Shown piece by piece: positions 25,977 to 35,227 of a stretch of DNA of 64,000 nt. The translations under genes and the position numbers were made by a program. Numbering within the stretch: position 1 is the stretch's first letter; every line of letters starts with the position of its first letter. The notes below the pieces were generated by a model. It was not told where the DNA came from. It saw only the letters and a program-made list of their open reading frames with translations, and ran no database searches. This DNA is from Paenibacillus thiaminolyticus (GTDB taxonomy: Bacteria; Bacillota; Bacilli; Paenibacillales; Paenibacillaceae), in contig NZ_CP041405.1 in the NCBI RefSeq assembly GCF_007066085.1, positions 6,417,501 through 6,481,500 of the forward strand, read 5' to 3'.

Positions 25977-26495
25977 ATGAAGCTGAGAAGAGTTCGGGCG
26001 GAAGAAGAAACCGTGCTTCGCCAACTCATGCAGTATTATTTTTATGATTTTTCCGCATATAATGATGCGGATGTGCTGCCGAACGGACGGTATGGAGAGT
26101 ACCCGGATCTGGAACGGTATTGGGAGCCTGGCTCGGGTCACCATCCTTATTTCATCGAGACGAATGATGGATTGGCCGGATTCGCTCTCGTCAGCGTGGA
26201 GGATAACAGGGGCGCGCCACTCCATGTGATGAGCGAGTTTTTTGTGATGAGGAAGTACCGCAGCCACGGAATCGGGAGCGCCGCGGCGTGTTCCTTATTC
26301 GATGCTTATCCGGGGCGTTGGATCGTGACACAGATTAAAAGGAATGTTCCGGCCCAATCGTTCTGGCGAAAGGTAATTGCGGGCTATACGGGTAATCAAT
26401 ATACGGAGCACGAAGAGCCAAATAAGATAGTACAATCGTTTACAGCGTCGTCTCTATCGATCACGGAAGGAGCGGATTCGTCTGACTCTACATAG
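25977..26495 (+). CDS. GNAT family N-acetyltransferase
   Basis: 172 residues. MSEFFVMRKYRSHGIGSAAACSLFDAYPGRW is the acetyl-CoA loop region, and FWRKVIAGYTGNQYTE the C-terminal part; this is the predicted-acetyltransferase type often found with YYFYDFSAYN near the start. The ATG follows GAAGGGAG. Its 3' end overlaps the likely start of the carbamate kinase gene, so the two are probably coupled. Substrate unknown. Confidence 0.8.
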   Translation: MKLRRVRAEEETVLRQLMQYYFYDFSAYNDADVLPNGRYGEYPDLERYWEPGSGHHPYFIETNDGLAGFALVSVEDNRGAPLHVMSEFFVMRKYRSHGIGSAAACSLFDAYPGRWIVTQIKRNVPAQSFWRKVIAGYTGNQYTEHEEPNKIVQSFTASSLSITEGADSSDST

Positions 26496-27471
26496 ACCGG
26501 CAGAACAACTTACGATTCTCGCGGCATTGGGCGGCAATGCCATCCTGCAGCCGAAGCAGGAGGCCACCTACGCGAACCAACTGGCGAATGTGCAGCGCAG
26601 CTGCACCGTCTTGGCCCGACTGGTCGAGCGAGGGCATCGGCTCGTCATCACGCATGGCAATGGACCGCAGGTCGGCAATCTCCTGCGCCAGCAGGAAGAA
26701 GCGCAGGCGGTTGTGCCTCCGCTGCCTCTCGATGTATGCACGGCCCAAAGCCAAGGCTTCATCGGCTTCATGATTCAACAATTATTGCGCAATGAACTGG
26801 CAAGCGGCGGGAGCGGCCGATCGGTCGTCAGCTTGATTACGAGAGTGGAGGTGTCGCCTGACGATCCGGCCTTCGGCAATCCGAGCAAGCCGATCGGCAG
26901 CTTCTACACGGAGGAGGAAGCGAAGCGGCTTATGAGCGAGAAAGGCTGGCAGTTGAAGCCGGATGCGAACCGGGGCTGGCGGCGTGTCGTCCCGTCTCCG
27001 CGCCCTCAAGCGATTGTGGAAGCAGACGTCGTAAGGCAACTGCTCGAATTGAACCAGATTGTCATTGCTTGCGGCGGAGGAGGGATTCCCGTTGTGCGGC
27101 AGAAAGACGGCATCTATGCTGGGATAGAGGCCGTGATCGACAAAGATTTCAGCAGCTGCAGGCTCGCACGCGAGATTCAAGCCGATGTGCTGCTTATTCT
27201 GACTGACGTCGAGCACGTCTATGCCGACTATGGCCGTCCGGATCAGCGGCCCCTGGCCAGCCTGACCCCATCTTCTGCGGTTGAATACATGGAAGAGGGT
27301 CACTTCAGTCAGGGCAGTATGCGACCGAAGGTGGAGGCTGCGGCGTCCTTCGCCGCACAGGGAGGAACCGCGATTATTTGTTCGCTCGATCAGGCCGATC
27401 TCGCACTGGCCGGCCTGGCAGGCACGCGGTTCGTTCCGGAGACCGCCGAAGCGCCGAGTGATTCTCGATAG
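26482..27471 (+). CDS. arcC: Carbamate kinase-like protein, probably non-AUG start
   Basis: About 329 residues of the amino-acid kinase fold: ILAALGGNAIL phosphate loop, HGNGPQVGNLL, VIACGGGGIPVV and EAVIDKDFSS, then LTDVEHVYADYGRP. This is carbamate kinase, which makes ATP and carbamate from carbamoyl phosphate and ADP. No other arginine-deiminase gene is near. No ATG, GTG or TTG lies ahead of the first strand. A CTG at 26482 (9 bases after GGAAGGAG) or an ATT at 26476 would give a complete N-terminus; the TTG at 26527 would cut off the first strand. It overlaps the GNAT gene by 14 bases. Confidence 0.8.
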   Translation: MTLHRPAEQLTILAALGGNAILQPKQEATYANQLANVQRSCTVLARLVERGHRLVITHGNGPQVGNLLRQQEEAQAVVPPLPLDVCTAQSQGFIGFMIQQLLRNELASGGSGRSVVSLITRVEVSPDDPAFGNPSKPIGSFYTEEEAKRLMSEKGWQLKPDANRGWRRVVPSPRPQAIVEADVVRQLLELNQIVIACGGGGIPVVRQKDGIYAGIEAVIDKDFSSCRLAREIQADVLLILTDVEHVYADYGRPDQRPLASLTPSSAVEYMEEGHFSQGSMRPKVEAAASFAAQGGTAIICSLDQADLALAGLAGTRFVPETAEAPSDSR

Positions 27472-27536
27472 GTTACATAGATACCGGGCTTGACAGGAAC
27501 AATAAGGGGAGCCTACGGTGAAAGGGATGTCCATTG

Positions 27537-27698
27537 ATGACCAATAAGCAGAAGAAGCAATCCGGTCAGGCCTTCGCGCCCGGCATGGAGCTGGATAATT
27601 TGAAAGAAAAAGCGACTCCGGAAGAAATTGAACGCGGCGACTCGACTTCCGTTACCAATCTCATTCTAGATCGGACCGGCGACGACAACGAAGGTTAA
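27537..27698 (+). CDS. Small acidic protein, 53 residues
   Basis: Reads MTNKQKKQSGQAFAPGMELD and continues with a Glu/Lys helix (LKEKATPEEIERGDSTSVT) to NEG. The pattern of a basic start, FAPG, then TPEEIERGDSTSVT resembles short uncharacterised Bacillales proteins, but I cannot name a family. AAAGGG lies 10 bases before the ATG, codon use is like the neighbours and no other frame is better. It lies in the 577-bp space between arcC and the pseudokinase gene. Confidence 0.6.
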   Translation: MTNKQKKQSGQAFAPGMELDNLKEKATPEEIERGDSTSVTNLILDRTGDDNEG

Positions 27699-28048
27699 TG
27701 AGCCGGACCCTTGAGCCTCCCTGCGATGCCGAAGAGCATGCCGGGCGGCTCTTATTTATATATAGAAGAAAGCCGAAGCGGTTATTAGAAAATGGACACG
27801 GTGAACGAAAGTAACTCCATGGAAAATAATAGCAACCTGGTTCGATAACGGACTTCTGTGGAACTATGCTATACTGAAAACCGTAATAGAATATTGGGTA
27901 TATTTTGTTTTACTAGATTTGCTTGGGGGCGCAACCGAACGATATATCTGGCCGTCTAATATAGGGGAGCTTTGCAAAACGGCGGCCGATGCCTCATAAT
28001 GACACAAGGGGGCACAACGCCTCTTACCATGGACAAAGGAGTTACTGT
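27699..28048 (+). other. Intergenic region before the pseudokinase gene
   Basis: A TATACT (27870-27875) is a possible -10 without a good -35. A loose GAGCC/GGCTC pairing near 27714-27750 followed by TTATTTATATA may end the small gene. No further coding sequence seen. Confidence 0.4.
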
Positions 28049-29680
28049 ATGAGCACTTACATAGCAGAACGTTATCAGCTGAATTCCGTCATCTTTCACT
28101 TGGGCGGCGGCATTCTCTATGAAGCCGTTGATATGTCTTTGCAGCGCGACGTATTTATTTATGTTGTAGAAAATACCGATTCGGGCCGTGCAGACGAGTA
28201 CCGCACCGCATTCGGGAATGTATCGCATTTTTCCAATAATCGATTTTTCCATATGCTGAATGCAGGCATGTCCGGAGAGGACTTCTACGTTGTCTTTATG
28301 GCGTACAGCGGCATGCCGTTAGTCAAGTATGCGCAGCGGCACGCCTTGAGCTCGGAGAAGGTGCTGACCATGATCTACGAACTGGGCACCAGCATTCAGG
28401 AAGCGCTGGAGGAAGGGGTCAGCCGATTCCCGGTTACGATTGATAATGTGTGGGTGACGGCGGACAATCAACTGATTATTATGAACTACTGGACCCAGGC
28501 GGAGGAAGGGGAGCACGGCACCACCGCCTTGTACCGGCTGCTGTATCAGCTGTGTACGCTTCATCCGCATGTCCCTTCGCAGTTCGATGTTGTCGAGACT
28601 CGCTTATATGGCGCGTTGAAGGACTTGAATGAAGCGCAGAGAGATTTGGCTCTGAAGCTGATGAGGAAGGTGCACGCGGGAGATGCGTCGCTGTTCACCT
28701 TCATGGTCGGGCTCCGGGAGATTATGGAGCAGCCGGAGGTGCCGGAGGTGCCGGAGGTGCCGATGCAGGCAAGCCGCGACGTGGCGACGCCCGTATTCAC
28801 GGCAGCTCCTCCGCGTGAGGAATTGTCGCCCCGGCGTCCTCTTGCCGAATCCGAACCCTATGATGTGGAAGCGGATGAGGAACTGGCCGAAGAAGAGGAT
28901 GATGATGAATACGAACGCAAGGAGGCCGCTTCCTTCAACGGAAGCAAGATGCTGCTTATCGTTGCCTGTGTGTGCGTCTTTTTCGCAGTCCTGGGCGGAG
29001 CCGTCATCTGGGCGAATTCGCTCTCCAAAGACAATGAGACGGCCGCAGTGACCGAACCGGGAACGACGCAAGGAGCCGACTCTGATACCGCGGGGGAACA
29101 GCAGGACGGCAGCGGCGATAATGCCGATAATGATACTATTGTTCCGGATGGCGGCGATAATGGTTCCGTTGTTGAACCGGATACACCTGCCGGCTCGAAC
29201 GGAGGCTCTTCAAGCTCGAACACGGATAGCGGCAGCAGTGCCGGCCAAGGGTCACAGCAGCCGGATACGAATCCGGGGACGACAACCCCAACCCAGCCGG
29301 ATAATACGCAGCAGCCGGGCACAACCGATCCCGGTACGGTGCCTTCGGGGCCTGGAACGACAGATCCAGGAACGACTCCGCCGGGAACAGGGATGCCAGA
29401 CACGGGAACGCCGACGGATCCGGCGAATCCGGGGACGGAGACGCCTCCTGCTGAAGCGGGACAGACGGGTGAAGGAGAAGTGCAGGTTCCGAGCTTGATT
29501 GGTCTGACGCTGGAAGAGGCGGAAGAGCAAGTGAAGGCTGCGGGTCTACGCTGGTCGTATTTCAAGGAGAACAGCGAGGAGCAGCCCGCTGGCCAGATCT
29601 TCAAGCAGGAGCCGGAAGCAGGCGCAGCGATTAAGAAGGGCGAACGAGTCACCTTCTATATTAGCCGGGAACAGCAATAA
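28049..29680 (+). CDS. Membrane pseudokinase with one C-terminal PASTA domain
   Basis: 543 residues. Residues 1-220 follow the N-lobe and part of the C-lobe of a PknB-type kinase (RYQLNSVIFHLGGGILYEAVD), but the strand-3 lysine is lost (DVFIYVVEN), no HRD loop is present and NVWVTADNQLIIMNYW stands where an N...DFG would be, so it should not phosphorylate. Then come an acidic spacer with a VPEVPEVPEVP run, one membrane segment (about 301-322), a Thr/Pro/Gly/Asp-rich outer stalk (325-475), and a PASTA domain (VQVPSLIGLTLEEAEEQVKA..., to the end). It may sense lipid II or muropeptides. AAAGGAG before ATG. Confidence 0.8.
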   Translation: MSTYIAERYQLNSVIFHLGGGILYEAVDMSLQRDVFIYVVENTDSGRADEYRTAFGNVSHFSNNRFFHMLNAGMSGEDFYVVFMAYSGMPLVKYAQRHALSSEKVLTMIYELGTSIQEALEEGVSRFPVTIDNVWVTADNQLIIMNYWTQAEEGEHGTTALYRLLYQLCTLHPHVPSQFDVVETRLYGALKDLNEAQRDLALKLMRKVHAGDASLFTFMVGLREIMEQPEVPEVPEVPMQASRDVATPVFTAAPPREELSPRRPLAESEPYDVEADEELAEEEDDDEYERKEAASFNGSKMLLIVACVCVFFAVLGGAVIWANSLSKDNETAAVTEPGTTQGADSDTAGEQQDGSGDNADNDTIVPDGGDNGSVVEPDTPAGSNGGSSSSNTDSGSSAGQGSQQPDTNPGTTTPTQPDNTQQPGTTDPGTVPSGPGTTDPGTTPPGTGMPDTGTPTDPANPGTETPPAEAGQTGEGEVQVPSLIGLTLEEAEEQVKAAGLRWSYFKENSEEQPAGQIFKQEPEAGAAIKKGERVTFYISREQQ

Positions 29681-29695
29681 GCTGCGGAAAAGAGG

Positions 29696-29731
29696 GAGAA
29701 CTGCCTATCGATGAGGCAGTTCTCCTTTGCT
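29696..29731 (+). terminator. Rho-independent terminator
   Basis: GAGAACTGCCT / AGGCAGTTCTC (11 bp) with loop ATCGATG, then CTTTGCTG. Confidence 0.7.
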
Positions 29732-29746
29732 GTCTCTATAAGAACA

Positions 29747-29800
29747 GAAGCCCTCGCCCCAGGCGCGCCATTCAAGCGCAGGGGCGAAGGGCTTCTTCTT
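29747..29800. terminator. Bidirectional terminator between pseudokinase and gcv operon
   Basis: GAAGCCCTCGCCCC pairs with GGGGCGAAGGGCTTC, with T-rich sequence on both sides; it ends gcvPB from the minus side. Confidence 0.75.
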
Positions 29801-29802
29801 CG

Positions 29803-31260
29803 TTAATTGCAAGCGCAATTCAAGACCGGCTTGCGGGCGGCCAGCGTCTCGTCAAGCCTTCTCACATCAGTGTGATGCGGCGCATTGAGCAGCAGATCCG
29901 GCTGTTCTTCCGCTTCCTTCGCAATCTGAATCATCGTGTCGATAAAGGTGTCGAGCGTCTCCTTGCTCTCGGTCTCCGTCGGCTCGATCATCATGCATTC
30001 CTCGACATTGAGCGGGAAGTAGATGGTTGGCGGATGGAACCCGAAGTCGAGCAGCCGCTTGGCGACGTCCAGCGTGCGCACGCCATATTGCTTCAAGCCG
30101 CTGCCGGAGATGACGAATTCATGCTTGCATACGCCCGGATACGGCACTTCGAAATACGGCGCCAGCCGATGCATCATGTAGTTCGCGTTCAGCACCGCGC
30201 ATTCGGATACGCGGCGAAGTCCGTCCGGCCCGTACGTGCGCATATAGGTGTACGCGCGGACGAGAATGCCGAAGTTGCCAAGGTATGCTTTGACCCTTCC
30301 AATCGAGGTCGGCCGTTCTTCTTCGAATCCGAAGCTGCCATCCTTCTTCTTCACGATGAGCGGCTTCGGCAAGTATGGCGCCAGGATGCTCTTGACGCCG
30401 ACCGGGCCGGCTCCGGGACCGCCGCCGCCATGCGGCGTGCTCATCGTCTTGTGCAGATTCAAATGCACAACGTCGAAGCCCATATCTCCCGGGCGGGTGA
30501 TGCCCATAATGGCGTTGGAATTCGCGCCGTCATAGTAGAGCAGGCCGCCGGCTTCGTGCACAATATCGGCAATCTCCAGGATGTGCTCCTCGAACAAGCC
30601 GAGCGTGCTCGGATTGGTGAGCATGAGAGCAGCCGTATCCGGACCGACGGCCGCCCGCAGAGCTTCGAGATCTACGAGTCCTCGTTCATCCGAAGGGATC
30701 GTAATCGTATCGAGGCCAGCGGCCGTCGCGCTCGCCGGGTTCGTCCCATGCGACGAGTCGGGAACGATAACCTTGGTGCGGGTCTCGCCCTTGCTCTCAT
30801 GGTAGGCCCGGATCATCATGAGGCCCGTCCATTCCCCGTGGGCGCCTGCAGCAGGCTGAAGCGTCACCTCGTCCATCCCCGTGAGTTCGGCAAGGTCCTG
30901 CTGGAGGGTGTACAGCATTTCCAGCGCGCCTTGAATGCTCTCACTCGGCTGATACGGGTGAATCTTCGCGAAGCCCGCCAAGCGGGCGACATCTTCGTTA
31001 ATCTTCGGATTATACTTCATCGTGCAGGAACCGAGCGGGTAGAAGCCGTTGTCGATGCCGAAGTTCCGGCGCGACAGCTCGGTGTAATGGCGGATGACAT
31101 CGACTTCATACACTTCCGGCAATTCCGCCGGCTGCTGGCGAAGCATGCCCGCAGGTATCAATTCTTCGATACCCCGCTGCGGAACATCGCATTCAGGCAA
31201 TGAATATGCAGTCCGCCCCGGCTTGCTCAGCTCGAAGATCAGCTTTTTCTCCGGTTTCAT
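29803..31260 (-). CDS. gcvPB: Glycine dehydrogenase (decarboxylating) subunit 2
   Basis: 485 residues, the C-terminal half of the P-protein of the glycine cleavage system. It decarboxylates glycine on pyridoxal phosphate and passes the aminomethyl group to lipoyl-GcvH. PLP lysine K271 is in [32 protein letters not shown] and HGTNPASA are family blocks. It forms a heterotetramer with GcvPA. The start overlaps the end of gcvPA by 4 bases (translational coupling). Last gene of the gcvT-gcvPA-gcvPB operon under a tandem glycine riboswitch. Confidence 0.96.
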   Translation of the reverse strand: MKPEKKLIFELSKPGRTAYSLPECDVPQRGIEELIPAGMLRQQPAELPEVYEVDVIRHYTELSRRNFGIDNGFYPLGSCTMKYNPKINEDVARLAGFAKIHPYQPSESIQGALEMLYTLQQDLAELTGMDEVTLQPAAGAHGEWTGLMMIRAYHESKGETRTKVIVPDSSHGTNPASATAAGLDTITIPSDERGLVDLEALRAAVGPDTAALMLTNPSTLGLFEEHILEIADIVHEAGGLLYYDGANSNAIMGITRPGDMGFDVVHLNLHKTMSTPHGGGGPGAGPVGVKSILAPYLPKPLIVKKKDGSFGFEEERPTSIGRVKAYLGNFGILVRAYTYMRTYGPDGLRRVSECAVLNANYMMHRLAPYFEVPYPGVCKHEFVISGSGLKQYGVRTLDVAKRLLDFGFHPPTIYFPLNVEECMMIEPTETESKETLDTFIDTMIQIAKEAEEQPDLLLNAPHHTDVRRLDETLAARKPVLNCACN

Positions 31261-32615
31261 ACAGCACCCTCCAATCGTTCGGCAAATTGATCGATTTCCG
31301 CCTTGGTCCGGCGTTCCGTCACAGCGACAAGCATATGGCCCGCCAGATCCGGATAGTAACGGGATACATCCAGGCCCCCGATGAACCCTTCCTTCATCAA
31401 GGCGGCGTTCAAGGCGGCCGGACAGACGCCTTCCGGCAGCTTCACCAGGAATTCATTGAAGAACGGCGAGGTGAACGGCAGGGACATAGCCTTCGATTGC
31501 GCGATCCGATCTGCAGCGTAATGCGCTTTTTGGACGTTCAGATTCGCGATCTCGCGGATGCCGGATTTGCCCATGACAGACAAATAGACGGAAGCGCTCA
31601 AGGCCAGCAGCGCCTGGTTCGAGCAAATATTGGATGTCGCCTTCTCGCGGCGGATATGCTGCTCGCGGGCTTGCAGCGTCAGCACGAAGCCCCGCTTGCC
31701 GTCCAGATCCTTGGTCTGGCCGACAATCCGGCCAGGGATGCGGCGCATCAGCGGCTCGGATACGGCGAAGTATCCGCAGGTCGGACCGCCCAGCGAGGAG
31801 GCGATGCCGAACGGCTGGGCATCTCCGACGACGACGTCGGCGCCCAGCTGTCCCGGGCTCTCCAGCAGGCCGAGCGACAGCGGATTGGCGCTCATAATAA
31901 GCAATCCTTTGCGCCCGTGAATCATCGGTTCGATGGCCTTCACGTCCTCGATGCAGCCGAAGAAGTTAGGTGACTGGACAATGACCGCAGCCGTGTCGTC
32001 CGTTATGAGCGCCTCCAGCTTCTCCAGGTCGGTTACTCCGTTCGCATCGGGCGCCTCCACAATCTCCAGACCGAGCCCGCGGGCGCTCGTATGCAGGATC
32101 TGCCGGGCTTCCGGATGCACGGTGCGCGAGACGACGACCCGCTTGCGCTTCGTGACCGCGCTTGCCAGCACCCCGGCTTCCGCGAGCGCGGTCGCCCCGT
32201 CATACATGCTCGCATTGGCCACCTTCATGCCCGTCAGTTCGCATATATAGGATTGGAACTCGAATATGGCCTGCAGCTCTCCCTGGCTAATTTCCGGCTG
32301 ATATGGCGTATAAGCGGTATAGAACTCGGAACGGGAGATAACGTGATTGATGACGACCGGAATATGATGGTCATAGATGCCGGCGCCAAGGAAGCTCGCA
32401 TACTGATCAAGGTTGGCGTTGCGGCCGGCCAGCTCCTGCATATGGCGCAGCAGGGCCGCTTCGTCCAGCGCTTCGGAAATCGGAAGCCGTCCCTTGTAAC
32501 GAACCGCTTCCGGAATGTCGCGGAACAGCTCCTCGATCGATGCCGCGCCGATCGCGGCGAGCATGTCCCGCTCGTCCTGCCCGGTCATCGGGATATAGCG
32601 ATGTGTCTTGGTCAT
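31257..32615 (-). CDS. gcvPA: Glycine dehydrogenase (decarboxylating) subunit 1
   Basis: 452 residues, the N-terminal-type half of the split P-protein. [19 protein letters not shown] and [19 protein letters not shown] are hallmarks; the PLP lysine of subunit 2 is absent, as expected. The gene overlaps gcvT (4 bases) upstream and gcvPB (4 bases) downstream, so the three are a coupled operon. The split form is normal in Firmicutes. Confidence 0.96.
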   Translation of the reverse strand: MTKTHRYIPMTGQDERDMLAAIGAASIEELFRDIPEAVRYKGRLPISEALDEAALLRHMQELAGRNANLDQYASFLGAGIYDHHIPVVINHVISRSEFYTAYTPYQPEISQGELQAIFEFQSYICELTGMKVANASMYDGATALAEAGVLASAVTKRKRVVVSRTVHPEARQILHTSARGLGLEIVEAPDANGVTDLEKLEALITDDTAAVIVQSPNFFGCIEDVKAIEPMIHGRKGLLIMSANPLSLGLLESPGQLGADVVVGDAQPFGIASSLGGPTCGYFAVSEPLMRRIPGRIVGQTKDLDGKRGFVLTLQAREQHIRREKATSNICSNQALLALSASVYLSVMGKSGIREIANLNVQKAHYAADRIAQSKAMSLPFTSPFFNEFLVKLPEGVCPAALNAALMKEGFIGGLDVSRYYPDLAGHMLVAVTERRTKAEIDQFAERLEGAV

Positions 32616-33736
32616 GAAGGCGAACCTCCCTTGGTTGTAGTAGGGCGTTGATAGAATGGAGCGGCGACGACGCGGGCCTTAAGCCGCTTGCCGCGAATCT
32701 CGATTTCCAGTTCGGTATCCAATTCGGCGTATGGCGATTCAATCAGCGCCAGGCCGAGATTGCGCTTCAAGGTAGGGGATTGCGTGCCGGACGTCACTTC
32801 GCCGATTAGCTTATCGCCTGCATAGACGGGATAGTGGGTCCGCGGGATGCCGCGATCGATCAATTCGATCCCGGCCAATCGCCGGGGAACGCCTTCTTCC
32901 TTCTGCTTGGCGAGTGCCTCTCTGCCGATGAACTCCCCTTTATTCAGCTTCACGCACCAGCCAAGCCCGGCCTCCAGCGGCGTAATCTGCTCGGACAGCT
33001 CCTGGCCGTATAGCGGCAGCTTCGCTTCGAAGCGAAGCGTATCTCTGGCCCCCAGGCCTACCGGAACGAGCCCGAACGGTTCGCCGATTCGCAGCAGCTC
33101 CGTCCATAGATGGGTCGCGTCGTCAGCCGAGATATAGAGCTCGAACCCATCCTCGCCCGTGTAGCCTGTGCGCGAGACGAGAGCCTTAACGCCGCACACC
33201 TGGGCATCGGACAGGAAGTGAAACGCTTTCAACCCGCTGACAGGGGCTTCGGTTGCCTGCGTCAAAATGGACAGCGCCTGCGGTCCTTGCAGCGCCAGCA
33301 GGGCCGTGCGGGAAGACGCGTTATCGATATGGACGCCGTCCTCTGCATGGTCATGCAGCCATTGGACAACTTTGTCCGTATTGGATGCGTTAACGACCAG
33401 CATATAGTGATCTTCGGCAAGACGGTAGACGAGCAGATCGTCGACGACACCTCCATGCGGATAGCAGAGCAGGGAGTACTGCGCCTTGCCGTCCTCCAGC
33501 TTGGACAAGTCATTCGTCGTCATCTTCTGCAAAAAGGAGAATGCGGCAGGACCGCTCACGAATAGCTCGCCCATATGCGACACATCGAACAGGCCGGCCT
33601 GCTGCCGTACGGCCTCATGCTCCCGCTGGATGCCGCTGAATTGCACCGGGAGCTCCCAGCCGCCGAAATCGATGCAGCGGACGGAAGGGTATTCGGCATA
33701 CTTCGGAAATAGGGGCGTGCGTTGTAACGTGGACAT
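32612..33736 (-). CDS. gcvT: Glycine cleavage system aminomethyltransferase (T-protein)
   Basis: 374 residues. It takes the aminomethyl group from GcvH, releases ammonia and gives 5,10-methylene-THF. Blocks: [53 protein letters not shown] and [16 protein letters not shown]. The start at 33736 ([13 protein letters not shown]) follows GAGGTGATGTC; a longer form would have 12 extra residues that lack T-protein character. First gene of the operon, directly after the glycine riboswitch terminator. Confidence 0.96.
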   Translation of the reverse strand: MSTLQRTPLFPKYAEYPSVRCIDFGGWELPVQFSGIQREHEAVRQQAGLFDVSHMGELFVSGPAAFSFLQKMTTNDLSKLEDGKAQYSLLCYPHGGVVDDLLVYRLAEDHYMLVVNASNTDKVVQWLHDHAEDGVHIDNASSRTALLALQGPQALSILTQATEAPVSGLKAFHFLSDAQVCGVKALVSRTGYTGEDGFELYISADDATHLWTELLRIGEPFGLVPVGLGARDTLRFEAKLPLYGQELSEQITPLEAGLGWCVKLNKGEFIGREALAKQKEEGVPRRLAGIELIDRGIPRTHYPVYAGDKLIGEVTSGTQSPTLKRNLGLALIESPYAELDTELEIEIRGKRLKARVVAAPFYQRPTTTKGGSPS

Positions 33737-33786
33737 GACATCACCTCGATATGGATAATGAATGGGACTCAAAAAAAAGACAGGCG

Positions 33787-33819
33787 AAAAAAGGCCGCTC
33801 CGCTTCCAGCGGATGCCTT
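33787..33819 (-). terminator. Riboswitch expression-platform terminator for gcvT
   Basis: On the minus strand, GGCATCCGCT-GGAA-AGCGGAGCGGCC forms a stem with small bulges followed by T6. It lies between aptamer 2 and gcvT, so glycine binding should decide read-through. Confidence 0.75.
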
Positions 33820-33823
33820 CTTA

Positions 33824-34030
33824 CGCTCTGTCCTGTGTACCTGAGAGTTACCTCATGATCTTCCGGCTTCCGTCTGCTGAAGCCGGCCCATAAGTTTCCC
33901 CTTGGGTGACCCGCTTGAAGCGGATGCTCTCCAGAGGCGCGTCCGGTAAACGTCCTTTTGCCTGAGAGATTCACCCGTGGCGGGCTTACTCCTTCGGCGT
34001 TACTGTCTCGCAGTAATCTCTCCCTTTACC
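33824..34030 (-). ncRNA. Tandem glycine riboswitch controlling gcvT-gcvPA-gcvPB
   Basis: Reading the minus strand there are two glycine aptamers in a row. The first has GGGAGAGATTAC, GCCGAAGGAGTAAGC and GGTGAATCTCTCAGGCAAAA; after CTCTGGAGAG comes the second, with CACCCAAGGGGAAAC and TAACTCTCAGGTACACAGGAC. These are the class-defining blocks. Glycine normally turns on the cleavage operon. A minus-strand promoter (TTGACA-18-TAATAA) lies upstream. Confidence 0.95.
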
Positions 34031-34062
34031 ATCATTCGCAATGTGCAATTGTCATACCTCCA

Positions 34063-34092
34063 TTATTACTCGAACCTTCCTGACATTGTCAA
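34063..34092 (-). promoter_or_regulatory. Promoter of the gcvT operon
   Basis: TTGACA (plus-strand 34087-34092), 18 bp, TAATAA (34063-34068), read on the minus strand. Confidence 0.5.
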
Positions 34093-34112
34093 TCCATTTC
34101 TGCGAACTTCTG

Positions 34113-34127
34113 CGAAAATGATTCTCA
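34113..34127. promoter_or_regulatory. Possible Fur-like box near the gcvH promoter
   Basis: CGAAAAT-G-ATTCTCA agrees with 11 of 14 positions of the 7-1-7 Fur consensus TGATAAT-N-ATTATCA, just before a TTGACA (34130-34135). Chance matches at this level happen, so it is tentative. Confidence 0.3.
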
Positions 34128-34206
34128 TATTGACATGGCGGGGAAGCTGAACTACGCTATAGATGTAAATTTTGAACAGTATCACATACCGCGAATGAAG
34201 ACGAAC

Positions 34207-34391
34207 GGGAGAGACCGGGTTCCAAGTCCCGGCACCGAAGGAGCAAGCCGCCGAACCGCCGTGTCGGGGAGGAATCTCTCAGGTAGAAGCACCGTCGTCC
34301 GACGCACCTCTGGAGAGAGCGTACTGCCGCCCAAGGGGAATACCGGCCTGCCGTGGGCAGCCGGGCAAACTCTCAGGCACCCGGGACAGAG
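34207..34391 (+). ncRNA. Tandem glycine riboswitch controlling gcvH
   Basis: Two aptamers in tandem on the plus strand: GGGAGAGACC, GGCACCGAAGGAGCAAGC and GGAATCTCTCAGG, then the CTCTGGAGAG link, then GCCCAAGGGGAAT and CAAACTCTCAGGCACC with CGGGACAGAG. It faces away from the gcvT riboswitch and feeds gcvH. The two riboswitches differ widely in loop sequence, so this is not a recent copy. Confidence 0.92.
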
Positions 34392-34428
34392 AAGAGGCGA
34401 ATGAGTCTTTGATCTGTCTTTTTTTGCT
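34385..34428 (+). terminator. Riboswitch-linked terminator before gcvH
   Basis: GACAGA (34385-34390) overlaps the end of aptamer 2 and can pair with the TCTGTC before a T7 run, giving a terminator that competes with the aptamer. Confidence 0.7.
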
Positions 34429-34473
34429 GTGCCGGCTAATTGCGATAATAATGAGAGAGGAATGAGCGTGAAC

Positions 34474-34863
34474 ATGAGCGAAGTGAAAGAGAATCTGTTG
34501 TACAGCGAGGAGCATGAATGGGTTGTCGTCGTCGAAGGGCGAACCGTGCGCATCGGGATTACCGATCACGCACAAGCTGAGTTGGGAGATATCGTATTCA
34601 TCGAGTTCCCGGAGATTGGAACCGCTTTAACGGCGGGCGACAGCATGGGATCGATCGAGTCGGTCAAGACGGTATCGGAGCTGTACTGCCCGGTCTCGGG
34701 AACGGTAACGAAGGTCAATCCCGATCTGGAGGATAGCCCCGAGAAGGTGAACAGCGAACCGTATGAAGGCGGCTGGCTTGCCGAGGTGGAGCTGGATGCC
34801 GAGCCGGAGGAAGCGATGAAGCATCTGCTCAATGCGGAGGGCTACCGGAAGCATATCGAGTAG
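34474..34863 (+). CDS. gcvH: Glycine cleavage system H protein
   Basis: 129 residues, the lipoylated carrier that links the P, T and L proteins. The lipoyl lysine is K65 (SIESVKTVSELYCP), with EEHEWV and GITDHAQAELGDIVFIE as family blocks. The ATG follows AGAGGA by 11 bases; a GTG two codons upstream is equally possible. In this genome it is divergent from gcvT-gcvPA-gcvPB and has its own glycine riboswitch, so both halves answer to glycine. In B. subtilis gcvH is also apart, but without a riboswitch so far as I recall. Confidence 0.93.
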   Translation: MSEVKENLLYSEEHEWVVVVEGRTVRIGITDHAQAELGDIVFIEFPEIGTALTAGDSMGSIESVKTVSELYCPVSGTVTKVNPDLEDSPEKVNSEPYEGGWLAEVELDAEPEEAMKHLLNAEGYRKHIE

Positions 34864-35000
34864 GGTGCCGCCCGCAACCCCGGCTGCAGACCGATGCGGA
34901 TGTATGAACATGGGAATAACGGAACATCCATGAATAAAGCGGCGCTCCTTCTCGCATACTAGCTGTGTACATGAGTATATGCGAAATGGAGAGTTGCCGA

Positions 35001-35171
35001 ATGAACAACCAAGAACATAACCGCGACCAAGCGACGAAGGCGGAAGTACAGACGACGAAGCTGAACAGAATGCCGGACGTCGAGGGCCAAGATTCCGAGT
35101 TCGGAGCCGATCTGGAAGGCGCTCAGCAGTGTCGAATCGTACCCGATGCGGAAACGAAACGGTCCGAATAG
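35001..35171 (+). CDS. Small hydrophilic protein of unknown function, 56 residues
   Basis: Opens MNNQEHNRDQATKAEVQTTK; rich in Asp, Glu and Gln, with no hydrophobic core, so probably disordered. GGAGAG lies 7 bases before this ATG; an ATG 12 codons earlier has none. A strong terminator follows 18 bases after the stop, which supports a real transcript. No family recognised. Confidence 0.5.
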   Translation: MNNQEHNRDQATKAEVQTTKLNRMPDVEGQDSEFGADLEGAQQCRIVPDAETKRSE

Positions 35172-35188
35172 TGCGTGTCTCAAGCACC

Positions 35189-35227
35189 GCAAGTCCCCCC
35201 AGTTCCTGGAACTGGGGGGTTGCTTTA
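35189..35227 (+). terminator. Strong hairpin terminator
   Basis: CCCCCCAGTTC / GAACTGGGGGG with outer GCAA/TTGC pairs, then TTTATCC. Confidence 0.8.

Noticed and set aside
28736..28768. Short direct repeat (PEVPEVPEVP codons) as a possible CRISPR or tandem array
   Set aside because: Only three short units inside a coding linker.
29872..31203. Long open frame on the plus strand opposite gcvPB
   Set aside because: Arg/His-rich shadow of a GC-rich, strongly conserved gene; no ribosome site or family.
34135..34404. 89-codon plus frame upstream of gcvH
   Set aside because: The sequence is the tandem glycine riboswitch.
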